Counted from the first letter of the stretch, positions 25,369 to 33,688 are shown. The stretch: 33,688 nucleotides of DNA from Terriglobia bacterium (GCA_020073265.1 JAIQFN010000066.1:1-33688); one strand, 5' to 3'. Translations and numbers: made by a program. Notes: generated from the sequence alone by a model not told the origin.

Positions 25369-25380
25369 GGAGCGGACTGA

Positions 25381-27240
25381 ATGGCTGTGGATTCCGGACA
25401 CAATTCGGCAGCCGGCGTGGAGACGCCGGCCGGGGGAAGCAACCCGCTGGCGAGCGACCCGGAGCTGCTGAACGATTTCATTCTGGAATCGCGCGAGCAC
25501 CTGACCACGATCGAGCTGCAGTTGCTGACGCTCGATCAGGATCCCGGCAATGCCGAAGCGATCCACGCGGTCTTCCGGGGATTTCACACCATCAAGGGCA
25601 TGGCCGGATTCCTGGATCTGGACGCGGTGCGCGACGTGTCGCATGAAGTCGAAACCATTCTGGATCTGGCGCGGAACTCGCAACTGGCCATCACGCCGGC
25701 GGTGATCGACGGGATCCTGGAGAGCAAAGACTACCTGGGCCGCTGGATGGGCGCGCTGGAAAGCATGCTGGCAGGCGGTCAGGCTCCCGAGGGGCTGGAC
25801 AACCAGGCGCTGGTGGCCGCTATTCGCGGCTTGGCGCAGCCGGCGGATGGAACGGGCTTGACTCCGGCCGAGGAATGCGCCCCGCCTTCTCCAGGTCCAA
25901 CGGAGACAGTGGCGCCACCCGAGGCTCCCGCCACCAGCGGGTTGCTGGAACTGGCGCGCGAGGTGGCCGCGCCGCCCCCGGAAGCAGCGGAAGCAGCGCC
26001 GTCCGTGTCGGCGGAAGCGCTGGAAACACCCAAGGCCGCGGAGCCGTCGCAGCTGACCGCGCGTTCCATCAAGGTGGATACCGGCAAACTGGATTACCTG
26101 GTGGACATGGTCGGCGAAATGGTGATCGCGCAATCGCTGGTGCGGCACGATCCGGATCTGGCCAGCAGCATGAAGCCGCGGCTGGCGCGCAACTTGTCGC
26201 AACTGGCTCGCATCACCGACGAGGTGCAACGCACCGCCATGTCGATGCGCATGATCCCCATCGGCCAGTTGTTCCAGAAGACCGCGCGGCTGGTGCGGGA
26301 CCTTTCGCGCAAGGCCTCCAAGCAAGTGGACCTGGAGCTGGCCGGCGAAGACACCGAGTTGGATCGCAACATCGTCGAGGAGCTGGCGGATCCGCTCATG
26401 CACATGGTTCGCAACGCAGTGGATCACGGCATCGAGACTCCCGAGGAACGCGCTCAGGCCGGCAAAGCGCCCACGGCTCGCGTGCTGCTCAAGGCCGGAC
26501 ACCAGGCCGGCCATATCGTCATCCAGATCTCGGACGACGGCCGCGGACTGGACCAGGAAAAAATCCTGCGCAAGGCGCGGGAAAAAGGCCTGATCGAGCC
26601 CGACGCCCAGCTCAGCGAGGGCGAGATCTTCAACCTGATATTCCATCCCGGCTTTTCGACCGCCGACAAGATCACCGACGTTTCCGGACGCGGCGTCGGC
26701 ATGGACGTGGTGCGCAAGCACGTTCAAAAGCTGCGCGGCCGGATTGAAGTCCAATCCACGCCGGGCCAGGGAACCACCATCGTGATGAAGCTGCCGCTGA
26801 CGCTGGCGATCATCGACGGGCTGGTGGTCGCGGTGGGAAGCCAGCGCTACATCGTGCCGCTGTTTGCGGTGCGCGAGATGCTGAAGCCCGCCGAAGACGC
26901 CATCTCGACCATACGAGGACAGCAGGAGATGGCCATGGTCCGGGGCACGCTGCTGCCCTTGATCCGCCTGCACCGGCGCTTTCAAATCCAGCCGCGCTTT
27001 GAGAAACCCTGGGAAAGCCTGCTGATCGTGTCCGAGAGCGGAGGCCGGCAGTTCTGCCTGATGGTGGATGAGCTGATCGGCAAGCAGGAAGTGGTGATCA
27101 AGAGCCTGGGCGAGAGCATGCAGAACATTCCCGGAGTGGCCGGCGGAGCGATCCTGGGCGACGGCCTGGTGGGATTGATCCTGGACCTGGAAGGCATATT
27201 CGGAGCGGGCGGCTCGGGACACCCGGGGAGCGGGCTGTGA
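25381..27240 (+). CDS. cheA: CheA-type histidine kinase without an obvious P2 domain
   Basis: 619 aa from ATG 25381 behind AAGGAG. P1/Hpt: phospho-His H69 in FRGFHTIKGMAGFL. A long Pro/Ala/Glu-rich linker (about 150-225) takes the place of the usual P2 CheY-docking domain. P3 dimerisation follows (IKVDTGKLDYLVDMVGEMVI). The ATP-binding P4 domain has an N box VRNAVDHGIE (about 343), G1 DDGRGL and G2 GRGVGMDVV. P5, CheW-like, runs from about 470 to the end (DGLVVAVGSQRYIVPLF). Overlaps cheR by four bases (GTGA). It autophosphorylates and passes phosphate to the CheY and CheB proteins encoded around it. Confidence 0.95.
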   Translation: MAVDSGHNSAAGVETPAGGSNPLASDPELLNDFILESREHLTTIELQLLTLDQDPGNAEAIHAVFRGFHTIKGMAGFLDLDAVRDVSHEVETILDLARNSQLAITPAVIDGILESKDYLGRWMGALESMLAGGQAPEGLDNQALVAAIRGLAQPADGTGLTPAEECAPPSPGPTETVAPPEAPATSGLLELAREVAAPPPEAAEAAPSVSAEALETPKAAEPSQLTARSIKVDTGKLDYLVDMVGEMVIAQSLVRHDPDLASSMKPRLARNLSQLARITDEVQRTAMSMRMIPIGQLFQKTARLVRDLSRKASKQVDLELAGEDTELDRNIVEELADPLMHMVRNAVDHGIETPEERAQAGKAPTARVLLKAGHQAGHIVIQISDDGRGLDQEKILRKAREKGLIEPDAQLSEGEIFNLIFHPGFSTADKITDVSGRGVGMDVVRKHVQKLRGRIEVQSTPGQGTTIVMKLPLTLAIIDGLVVAVGSQRYIVPLFAVREMLKPAEDAISTIRGQQEMAMVRGTLLPLIRLHRRFQIQPRFEKPWESLLIVSESGGRQFCLMVDELIGKQEVVIKSLGESMQNIPGVAGGAILGDGLVGLILDLEGIFGAGGSGHPGSGL

Positions 27241-28115
27241 TCAAGGAAAACACTTATTCCGACGCCACGGGCCTGGAGCTCAAGGAACGCGAGTTTCACC
27301 AGATCAGCCAGCTCGCCCACGAGCGCTTCGGACTGGAACTCAAGCCCGGCAAGGAGGCGCTGGTGGCCGCGCGGCTGGGAAAAAGGCTGCGCCAGCGCGG
27401 GTTCCGTTCCTTCGACGAGTATTACCAGCACGTGTTGTCGGACTCGACCGGCGACGCGCTGATCGAGTTGATCGACTCGCTCACCACCAACCACACCAGC
27501 TTCCTGCGCGAGCGGTCGCATTTCGAATTCCTGGCGCGGGCGGTAGTCGAGGAGTTTGGGGACGTCCGGAAGCTGGAGATCTGGAGCGCGGCCTGTTCGA
27601 GCGGAGAAGAGCCTTACTCGATCGGCATGTGCGTTTCGGATGTCTTCTCCAAGCCCGGCGCCAAGAACCGCGAGGTCCGCATCCTGGCCACCGATATCTC
27701 GACGCGCGTGCTGGCCAAGGCCCGCCGGGGCGTATACCCGGCCGAACGGTTTCAAGAGCTCTCCGAAGCGTGGCGGCGGGCCTACCTGCTGAAAGGCGAT
27801 GGCGACTGCCGCGGGTACTACAAAATCAAGCCGGAACTGGCGCGCCTGGTGGAGTTTGAGCGGCTCAACCTGATCGAGCCGTTCTCGCAACACCGCCTGT
27901 TTCACGTCATATTCTGCCGCAACGTCATGATGTATTTCGACAAGGCGACGCAGCAGGACATCGTGCAGCGCTTGAGCGCCTGCCTGGAGCCGGGCGGATA
28001 TTTGTTCGTCGGTCATTCCGAGTCGCTCACCGGCGTGTCGCACGATTTGCAGTACGTGCGCCCGGCTACCCATCGCAAAGAGAAAAGGGGCGGCCGGTCG
28101 AGGGTGTGGTCGTGA
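27237..28115 (+). CDS. cheR: CheR chemoreceptor glutamate methyltransferase
   Basis: 292 aa from GTG 27237, overlapping the cheA stop. An N-terminal helical CheR domain (EREFHQISQLAHERFGL...), then TNHTSFLRERSHFE, and the SAM-binding WSAACSSGEEPYSIGM (about 116-131). FCRNVMMYFDKATQQ and GYLFVGHSESL near the end are canonical. It methylates glutamates of chemoreceptors. It shares its last bases with the start of cheD. Confidence 0.95.
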   Translation: MIKENTYSDATGLELKEREFHQISQLAHERFGLELKPGKEALVAARLGKRLRQRGFRSFDEYYQHVLSDSTGDALIELIDSLTTNHTSFLRERSHFEFLARAVVEEFGDVRKLEIWSAACSSGEEPYSIGMCVSDVFSKPGAKNREVRILATDISTRVLAKARRGVYPAERFQELSEAWRRAYLLKGDGDCRGYYKIKPELARLVEFERLNLIEPFSQHRLFHVIFCRNVMMYFDKATQQDIVQRLSACLEPGGYLFVGHSESLTGVSHDLQYVRPATHRKEKRGGRSRVWS

Positions 28116-28634
28116 GAGCGCTGGTGGTGGGGATATCGGACTGTAAAGTGAGTTGGGACCCCGAAGATCTGCTGGTGACCTACGCGCTGGGTTCGTGCAT
28201 CGCCGTGGCGCTGCACGATCCGGTGGCCAAGGTCGGAGGCCTGCTGCACTACATGTTGCCGGACTCGGCGCTGGACGCGGCCAAAGCGCAGCAGAATCCG
28301 TTCATGTTCGCCGATACCGGAATCGCGAGGCTGGTGGAAGCGGTCCGGTCCAAGGGCGGGCTGCCCGGGCGGATGGTGGTGCGGCTGGCGGGAGGCGCAG
28401 GTGCTGGACACCCAGGGGACCTTTCAGATCGGCAAGCGCAACTACCTGGCCGCTCGCCGGATTCTCTGGAAGGCGGGATTGCTGATCCGGGGCGAGGCAG
28501 TGGGCGGCGAGGTTTCGCGAACCACCCGGCTGGAGGTCGCAAGCGGCCGGATGTGGATCCGCGAAGGAGCCGGAATCGATCGGGAACTGGTGGGGCAGCG
28601 TGCCGGGGTCAGAAAAGCGACGGAAGGGGAATGA
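28112..28634 (+). pseudogene. cheD: CheD receptor deamidase, frameshifted
   Basis: Opens at GTG 28112, overlapping the cheR stop (GTGA). The first 95 residues are typical CheD: catalytic T23, C29 and H46 (LVTYALGSCIAV, GGLLHYMLP), at the same spacing as in studied CheD. After VVRLAGGA (about 28381-28399) this frame becomes Arg/Gly-rich noise, while the +1 frame from 28401 continues perfectly: VLDTQGTFQIGKRNYLAARR, EAVGG, SGRMWIREG. A two-base loss (or one-base gain) in the GC tract GGAGGCGCAGG explains it. The broken enzyme keeps its catalytic residues but would lose about a third of the fold. A sequencing or assembly error is equally possible. Confidence 0.85.
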
Positions 28635-28638
28635 ATGC

Positions 28639-29034
28639 ATGGCGTACTCTGTATTGATCGTGGATGACTCGCCGGTCATGCGCAGCTTCATCCGGCGCGT
28701 GATGAAGCTGTCGGGCTTTGAGGTCAAGGAATGCTGGGAGGCCTCCAACGGCGAGGAAGCTCTGGCGGAGCTGCGGGAGCACCGCGTGGACGTGATCCTG
28801 ACCGATATCAACATGCCCAAGATGAACGGCGAAGAGTTGCTGCGGCGGCTGGAAGAGGAAGGCACGCTGCGGTCGGTGCCGGCGCTGGTGATTTCCACCG
28901 ATGCCACCAAGAACCGCATCCTGCGAATGCTGTCGCTCGGCGCCGAAGGCTACATGACCAAACCGTTCTCACCGGAAGGACTGCGCGAAGAGCTGGAACG
29001 AATACTAGGAGACCGCAATGCCACCAGAGCTTGA
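28639..29034 (+). CDS. CheY-like response regulator (second copy)
   Basis: 131 aa from ATG 28639 (GGGGA at 28626-28630). A receiver-only protein: VLIVDDSPVM, phosphoacceptor D56 in LTDINMPKMNG, VISTDATKN switch, and MTKPFSPEGL with the conserved Lys. It overlaps the next gene by 17 bases. With the following CheX-like gene it repeats the CheY-CheX pair at the start of the operon. Confidence 0.93.
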   Translation: MAYSVLIVDDSPVMRSFIRRVMKLSGFEVKECWEASNGEEALAELREHRVDVILTDINMPKMNGEELLRRLEEEGTLRSVPALVISTDATKNRILRMLSLGAEGYMTKPFSPEGLREELERILGDRNATRA

Positions 29035-29521
29035 ACTATCGGATGCCGGCGTCCCGGCAGCGGAGCGAGTGGACATACTGCGCGCCGTCTCGGCCGAAGT
29101 CCTGGAGACGATGTTCTTTACCGAAGCGCTGGACACCGAGTGCGAACATGACTGGCTTCCCGGCGCGGTCTGGGCCCGCATCGCCTTTTCGGGCTCGCAC
29201 TGTGGACATATGTTGCTCGGTCTTTCCGGGGAAGTTGCGACTTCGATCGCCTCCGGTTTCCTGGGCCTGGACTGCGCCGAAACCGGCGAGCAGGAGCGCG
29301 CGCAGGTGATTCTCGAGCTGGCGAACATTCTATGTGGAGCGGTGCTCAGCCGTCTGTGGCCGGAATCCAGGCTGCTGCTGGACGCGCCGGAAATGGGCGG
29401 CTGGGAAGGCGGGTTGGATGGCTCGCTGCATGGCTGCTTGGCGTTGCCGGAAGGAATGCTGGCGGTGTCCATCCGGATGTGCGCGCCGAGCGAGCCGCCG
29501 GATTCCGGCCGAGGAAACTGA
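29018..29521 (+). CDS. CheX/CheC-family protein (second copy)
   Basis: 167 aa from ATG 29018 (AGGAG at 29007-29011). ExxN phosphatase residues are at E100 and N103 in VILELANILCGAVLS, inside an otherwise diverged CheX-like fold (VSAEVLETMFFTEAL at the N-terminus resembles the CheX opening helix). It may be the phosphatase for the second CheY. Sequence identity to the first CheX in the window is low. Confidence 0.75.
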   Translation: MPPELELSDAGVPAAERVDILRAVSAEVLETMFFTEALDTECEHDWLPGAVWARIAFSGSHCGHMLLGLSGEVATSIASGFLGLDCAETGEQERAQVILELANILCGAVLSRLWPESRLLLDAPEMGGWEGGLDGSLHGCLALPEGMLAVSIRMCAPSEPPDSGRGN

Positions 29522-29522
29522 C

Positions 29523-30581
29523 TTGACTCCAGAACGCAAAACCCGGGTGCTGATCGTGGACGATTCCGCCATCGTGCGCAAGCTTCTGGCCGAATCGCTC
29601 AACGGAGAGCCCGATCTGGAAGTGGTGGGAACCGCGCCCGATCCTTACGTCGCCCGCGACAAGATCCTGAGCCTGCATCCGGACGTGCTGACGCTGGATA
29701 TCGAAATGCCGCGCATGGATGGCCTGACCTTTCTCAAGAAGCTGATGCGCTTCCATCCCATGCCGGTGGTGGTCATCAGCTCTTTGGCCCAGGCTTCCAG
29801 CCGCGCGGCGCTGGAGGCGCTGCAGGCCGGCGCCGTGGAAGTGCTGGCTAAGCCGGGCGGTCCCTATTCGGTGGGCGAGATGAAGCAGGATCTGCCGCAC
29901 AAGATCCGCGCCGCCGCACAGGCCCGGCTGGCGAGGACCAGCGTGCTCCCGGATGCCGCTCCGCGTCCTTCCGCGCCCGCCGTGTTCCAGGCGGCCAGCC
30001 GCTCCACGATCATCGCCATCGGCGCGTCCACGGGTGGAACCGAAGCCATTCGCCAGGTGCTCATGGAAATGCCCGAGAACAGCCCCGGGATCGTTCTGGT
30101 CCAGCACATCCCGGCGGTGTTCTCCACCGCGTTCGCCAACCGGTTGAACGATCTGTGCCGGATACAGGTAAAAGAGGCAGCCCATGGAGACCGCGTGCAG
30201 GCCGGCCAGGCATTGGTGGCGCCGGGCAATTTTCACATGACGCTCCAAAAACGATGCGGCGAGTACCGGGTTTCCATTGAGGACGGCCCGCGGGTCTGCT
30301 ATCAGCGGCCATCCGTGGACGTTCTGTTCAATTCGGTGGCCGAAGCGGCGGGCGCCGACGCGATCGGAGCCATTCTCACCGGTATGGGCTCGGACGGCGC
30401 GCAAGGCATGCTCAGGATGAAACGGGCAGGAGCGCGCACGGTGGCGCAAGACGAAGCCAGTTGCGTCGTATTCGGCATGCCGCGCGAGGCCATCCGGCTG
30501 GGCGGCGTCGATCACGTGGTGTCGCTTCAGCGCGTGGCTTCCGAACTGTGCGCGTTGGCCGCTCCGGCCGTCCGGGTCTGA
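29523..30581 (+). CDS. cheB: CheB methylesterase/glutamine deamidase response regulator
   Basis: 352 aa from TTG 29523, with GAGG eight bases upstream and only one base after the previous stop. Receiver domain: VDDSAIVRK, D59 in LTLDIEMPRMDG, K110 in EVLAKPGG. The C-terminal esterase has a Ser-His-Asp triad: S169 in IGASTGG, H195 in VQHIP, D291 in TGMGSDGA. It removes methyl groups added by CheR and can deamidate receptor glutamines, partly covering the loss of CheD. Last gene of the operon. Confidence 0.95.
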   Translation: MTPERKTRVLIVDDSAIVRKLLAESLNGEPDLEVVGTAPDPYVARDKILSLHPDVLTLDIEMPRMDGLTFLKKLMRFHPMPVVVISSLAQASSRAALEALQAGAVEVLAKPGGPYSVGEMKQDLPHKIRAAAQARLARTSVLPDAAPRPSAPAVFQAASRSTIIAIGASTGGTEAIRQVLMEMPENSPGIVLVQHIPAVFSTAFANRLNDLCRIQVKEAAHGDRVQAGQALVAPGNFHMTLQKRCGEYRVSIEDGPRVCYQRPSVDVLFNSVAEAAGADAIGAILTGMGSDGAQGMLRMKRAGARTVAQDEASCVVFGMPREAIRLGGVDHVVSLQRVASELCALAAPAVRV

Positions 30582-30614
30582 ACCCGCGCTTCACAATCCA
30601 TCTAAACTTGAAAA

Positions 30615-30638
30615 GAGCCTCTGCTCGAGCGGAGGCTC
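30615..30638 (+). promoter_or_regulatory. Hairpin covering the ribosome binding site of the kinase gene
   Basis: A 24-base near-perfect palindrome: GAGCCTC (30615-30621) and GAGGCTC (30632-30638), joined through a T-G pair and GCTCGAGC. The GGAGG ribosome binding site (30631-30635) lies in the right arm. When folded the site would be hidden. No T-run follows, so a terminator for cheB is less likely, though both are possible. Confidence 0.5.
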
Positions 30639-30644
30639 GGTGGC

Positions 30645-32900
30645 ATGCCGGACTATCCAGAGCGTATCGGCTCGTATCGCATCACGGGGAAGCTGGGCGA
30701 GGGTGGCATGGGCGTCGTGTACAGCGCCTATGACACGCGCCTGAACCGGCCTGTCGCTCTCAAGGTGATCCGCGGCTCAGCGGACGAGGAGAATCTGCGG
30801 AAGCGGTTCGTGAGAGAAGGGCAGTCGGCGGCGCGGGTCAACCATCCCAACATCTGCTCGCTGTATGACGCCGGCGAAGAACAGGGCCATCCCTTTCTGG
30901 TGATGGAGCTGCTGGAAGGGGAATCGCTGGCCGCGCGGCTCGCGCGAGGTCCGCTGGCGCTGGCGGAGGCCGTGCAGGTGAGCCTGGGGATCCTGGCGGC
31001 GTTGTCGGCGTTGCATCGCGCGCAGATTCTGCATCGCGACCTCAAGCCCTCCAACATTTTTCTTTCGACGCACGGAGTGAAGCTGCTGGACTTCGGCCTC
31101 GCCAAGCCGCTTGCGCAGCAGGACGACCCCGACGGCAAAACGCAGAGCGAAATCACTCAGCAGGGAATGATCGCGGCCACTCCGCGCTACGCCTCTCCGG
31201 AACAGGTGACCGGCCAGGCGCTGGACGCGCGCAGCGACCTGTTTTCCTGCGCCGCGGTGCTGTTTGAGATGCTCACGGGAAAATGCGCGTTTCCCGGCGA
31301 CTCTCCACTGCAAATCTTCCACGCCATTCTGTACGAATCTCCTCCGGCGCTGGGAGGGTCGGCGGCGGTTTCGGCGATCGACCGCATCCTCAACCGGGCC
31401 ATGGACAAGCGGCCGGAGAACCGCTACCTTGCGGCCGACGACATGGCGGCCGAGTTGCGAGCAGTGTTGCGCCTGGACGACGCGGGCCTGCCGATAGAGA
31501 CACGAACCGTCAAACGGCTGATCGTCCTTCCGTTCCGCGCACTGCGACCGGATCCGGAGACCGACTTCCTGGCATTCAGTCTTCCGGACGCCATTGCGGC
31601 GTCGCTGGCGGGCCTGAGTTCGCTGGTGGTGCGGTCGAGCCTGGCGGCGGCGCGCTTCGCGGGTCCCGCGCCCGACTTGAAGGAGATCGCGAGAGAAGCC
31701 GATGTGGATGTGGTGCTGACCGGCACCCTGCTGCGCGCCGGCGCGCAATTGCGCCTCAGCACTCAACTGGCGGAAGCGCCGGGCGGCACGCTGATCTGGT
31801 CGAAGACCTCGCAAGTGGAGCTGCGCGACATTTTTCAATTGCAGGACAGCCTGGTCAACGCCGTGGTGGAGTCGCTGGCCCTGCCGTTGACCGCAGGCGA
31901 GATCCGGCGTCTCTCTCACGACGCGCCCCCAGATGCGTCGGCTTACGATCTGTATCTGCGGGCCAACGAACTGGGCCGTGACTGGCGGAACATCGGCGCT
32001 GCCATCGAACTGTATGAGAAATGCGTCGCCAAGGATCCGGGCTATGCGCCGGCGTGGGCGCGGCTGGGCCGGTCGCGCTGGCTGGCCGACAAGTACGCGG
32101 ACGCTTCGGCGGAGAAACTGGCTGAGGCCGACTCAGCGATCCGCCGCGCGCTCGAACTCAGCCCGGACCTTCCGCTAGCGCACAATATCTACGCGCAAGT
32201 GCAGGTGGAAGAGGGCCGGGCACTGGAAGCCACGAAGGGCCTGCTGGAGCGGTCGAAGACGGCCCGCAACGACCCGGAACTGTTTGCAGGCTTGACGCAC
32301 TCGTGCCGCTATTGCGGGTTGCTGGAGGCTTCGCTCGCGGCCCACCAGCAGGCGCGCCGCCTGGACCCAAAGATTCCGACCACGGTGGTGCACACTTATT
32401 TTCTGTTGGGCGACTATCAGAGCGCGCTGGAAGCCAGCCAGGACGATTTCGGATATGCCACGGCCGTCTCGCTTGCAATGCTAGGGCGGACCAGCGAAGC
32501 GATCGCGCTATTGAAGGAACGCGAGCAGCCCGCACCCCGCCGGCTGGCCCGACTCTTTATGACCGCGCTCCGGACCATGCTCGAGGGCGACCGCCGGGCG
32601 TGTCTCGAAGCGTCGGATGAATTGATGCGCGGAACGTTTCGCGACCCGGAAGGCTGGTATCACGGGGCGCGGCAGCTCGCCTACTTGGGCGAAATCGAGC
32701 GCGCCTTGCTCGCGCTTTCGCGAGCGGTGCAATGGAATTTCTCGTGCTTCACCGCGATGGCGAGCGACCCCTGGCTCGATTCACTCCGGGGCGACGCCCG
32801 TTTCAAGGACCTGCTTCAGTTGGCTAAGACCCGTCACGAAGAAGCCCGCAGAGCGTTCATCGAAATCGGAGGAACCGAGGTGCTCGGCTGCTCTGTTTAG
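30645..32900 (+). CDS. Ser/Thr protein kinase with TolB-like domain and TPR repeats
   Basis: 751 aa from ATG 30645. Kinase domain (about 8-280): glycine loop GEGGMGVV (18-25), Lys40 in VALKV, HRDLKPSN (130-137, catalytic D132), DFG at 149-151, and ATPRYASPEQ (178-187). Next is an adenylate-cyclase-type TolB-like module (about 290-420; RLIVLPFRAL, DVVLTGTLLRAGAQLRLSTQ). TPR helices then fill the rest (about 425-740; ALELSPDLPLAHNIYAQ). No transmembrane helix separates kinase and sensor parts, so it appears cytosolic, unlike many PknB-type kinases. This architecture is common in Acidobacteria. It lies 63 bases after cheB, possibly co-transcribed. Confidence 0.92.
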   Translation: MPDYPERIGSYRITGKLGEGGMGVVYSAYDTRLNRPVALKVIRGSADEENLRKRFVREGQSAARVNHPNICSLYDAGEEQGHPFLVMELLEGESLAARLARGPLALAEAVQVSLGILAALSALHRAQILHRDLKPSNIFLSTHGVKLLDFGLAKPLAQQDDPDGKTQSEITQQGMIAATPRYASPEQVTGQALDARSDLFSCAAVLFEMLTGKCAFPGDSPLQIFHAILYESPPALGGSAAVSAIDRILNRAMDKRPENRYLAADDMAAELRAVLRLDDAGLPIETRTVKRLIVLPFRALRPDPETDFLAFSLPDAIAASLAGLSSLVVRSSLAAARFAGPAPDLKEIAREADVDVVLTGTLLRAGAQLRLSTQLAEAPGGTLIWSKTSQVELRDIFQLQDSLVNAVVESLALPLTAGEIRRLSHDAPPDASAYDLYLRANELGRDWRNIGAAIELYEKCVAKDPGYAPAWARLGRSRWLADKYADASAEKLAEADSAIRRALELSPDLPLAHNIYAQVQVEEGRALEATKGLLERSKTARNDPELFAGLTHSCRYCGLLEASLAAHQQARRLDPKIPTTVVHTYFLLGDYQSALEASQDDFGYATAVSLAMLGRTSEAIALLKEREQPAPRRLARLFMTALRTMLEGDRRACLEASDELMRGTFRDPEGWYHGARQLAYLGEIERALLALSRAVQWNFSCFTAMASDPWLDSLRGDARFKDLLQLAKTRHEEARRAFIEIGGTEVLGCSV

Positions 32901-33688
32901 TCGCGTAGGGCGAACGTAAACAGGGCGTGGCCCGCGGCGATGGAGATGTACTGCTTGTTCCCCACGCGAAACGTAACCGGAGCCGCTTCCACCGATCCAC
33001 CCAGGCTGGCCCTCCAAAGCTCGCCGCCGTTGCGCGCGTCGAGTGCGTAGAAATATCCTTCACGGCCGCCCGCGAACAGAAGGTCCGACGCGGTGGTCAG
33101 CACTCCGCTGGCGGTGAGATCGGTCATCTTGAACGTCCACTTGATCTGTGCGCTAGTCGGATCGATGGCCACCACGGCGCCGTAATTGGTGTCTTCGGCC
33201 GGCGTGTTTTCTGCGCCGCGCCGCGTGGGCGGCCCCGCGCCTCTCAGCGTTCCACCCATATAGCGCTGGCCAGGCGCGAACTCGGACCCTACTTTGCCGA
33301 CGTTCATGCTGCTGTCCTGCCAGCTTGGCACGTAGAACAGGTTGGTGCGCGGACTGTAGGACGGAGAATACCAGTTAGTGGCTCCAAACAGATGGGGGTA
33401 AACCAGGACGCCTTGCGCGGTTGGGCTGGCGTTGGGAGCGCGCATGGGCCGTCCGCTTTCATCCAGGCCGGTGGACCAAGTCACTTTGGCGTAGGGCGCG
33501 CCCGCCAGGAATTTCCCGGTAGCGCGATCCAGCACGTAAAAATATCCGTTGCGATTGGCCCACAGCAGCATCTTGCGCGGCGTGCCTTTCCAGTTGCCGT
33601 CCACCAGGACGGGGATCTGGACCGAGTCGTAATCGTATTCATCGTGCGGCGTGAATTGAAAATGCCATTTCAGTTGGCCGGTGTCGGC
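32897..33688 (-). CDS. PQQ-type quinoprotein beta-propeller, C-terminal part (cut by window edge)
   Basis: 264 codons of an open frame entering at the window end. It has repeated propeller blades: NRNGYFYVLDRATGKFL, GAVVAIDPTSAQIKWTF and GREGYFYALDARNGGELW, with GVLTTASDLLFAGG between and VGNKQYISIAAG near the end. These are the tryptophan-docking repeats of PQQ-dependent alcohol/glucose dehydrogenases. The catalytic front and signal peptide lie outside the window, so oxidation of an alcohol or sugar in the periplasm is inferred. Its stop overlaps the kinase gene's stop by four bases (convergent). Confidence 0.85.
   Translation of the reverse strand, partial: ADTGQLKWHFQFTPHDEYDYDSVQIPVLVDGNWKGTPRKMLLWANRNGYFYVLDRATGKFLAGAPYAKVTWSTGLDESGRPMRAPNASPTAQGVLVYPHLFGATNWYSPSYSPRTNLFYVPSWQDSSMNVGKVGSEFAPGQRYMGGTLRGAGPPTRRGAENTPAEDTNYGAVVAIDPTSAQIKWTFKMTDLTASGVLTTASDLLFAGGREGYFYALDARNGGELWRASLGGSVEAAPVTFRVGNKQYISIAAGHALFTFALRD

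Noticed and set aside
24868-27222. A 784-codon minus-strand open frame over cheW-cheA
   Set aside because: Antisense shadow with His/Gln/Arg-rich composition; the plus-strand CheW and CheA are unambiguous.
28112-28634. Programmed +1 frameshift in cheD
   Set aside because: No slippery codon, stop codon or stimulatory element at the junction, and programmed frameshifting is not known for cheD; a small indel or sequencing error is simpler.

Overview
The window is a high-GC bacterial chromosome segment. It most resembles an Acidobacteriota genome of the Bryobacterales/Solibacter type. The supporting signs are an M2 (ACE-like) peptidase, a cytosolic Ser/Thr kinase fused to a TolB-like and TPR region, a PQQ beta-propeller protein, multihaem cytochromes beside a Rieske/cytochrome b pair, and a palindromic intergenic repeat of a kind I associate with that group. 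The taxonomic call is inference from gene style; there is no rRNA gene in the window.

Layout. (1) 1-2230 is a visibly less GC-rich accessory patch. It holds the start of an IS1-type transposase, a divergent promoter/operator with apparently leaderless starts on both sides, a 56-aa basic protein, and a tightly coupled pair (unknown 291-aa protein plus PIN-domain nuclease) that looks like a toxin-antitoxin-like or RNA-processing module. (2) 2680-7064 is a respiratory operon: tetrahaem cytochrome c, Rieske protein, b6-type cytochrome b, membrane-anchored nonahaem cytochrome c, and a small monohaem cytochrome c (14 c-type haems in all). (3) 7065-16419 is housekeeping and stress: an MCDYSLH-type hypothetical protein, MsrA, a DnaC/IstB-like ATPase, a cluster of palindromic repeats, the M2 peptidase, a secreted hypothetical, a PilZ protein, RarA coupled to a SpoU rRNA methyltransferase, a YdcF-like protein and a glutathione peroxidase. 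(4) 16480-23657 is mixed surface/regulatory: a second PilZ protein with a structured leader, a SPOR protein, a tryptophanase/tyrosine phenol-lyase-type enzyme, and a compact Tad/Flp cluster (CpaB with a secretin-like C-terminus, TadB, TadC, no ATPase in the window). (5) 23663-30581 is a chemosensory operon behind an inverted array of 8-bp repeats and a sigma28/sigmaD-like promoter: cheY-cheX-cheW-cheA-cheR-cheD(frameshifted)-cheY-cheX-cheB. No receptor or flagellar gene is present. (6) A Ser/Thr kinase-TPR gene with a hairpin over its ribosome binding site and a convergent PQQ-protein fragment close the window.

The most promising leads for something undescribed are the 291-aa/PIN pair with its divergent leaderless promoter region, the multihaem Rieske/cytochrome b operon with its four-fold repeated tetrahaem cytochrome, the CpaB-secretin fusion, and the CheY-CheX-duplicated chemosensory operon with a sigma28-like promoter and a broken cheD.
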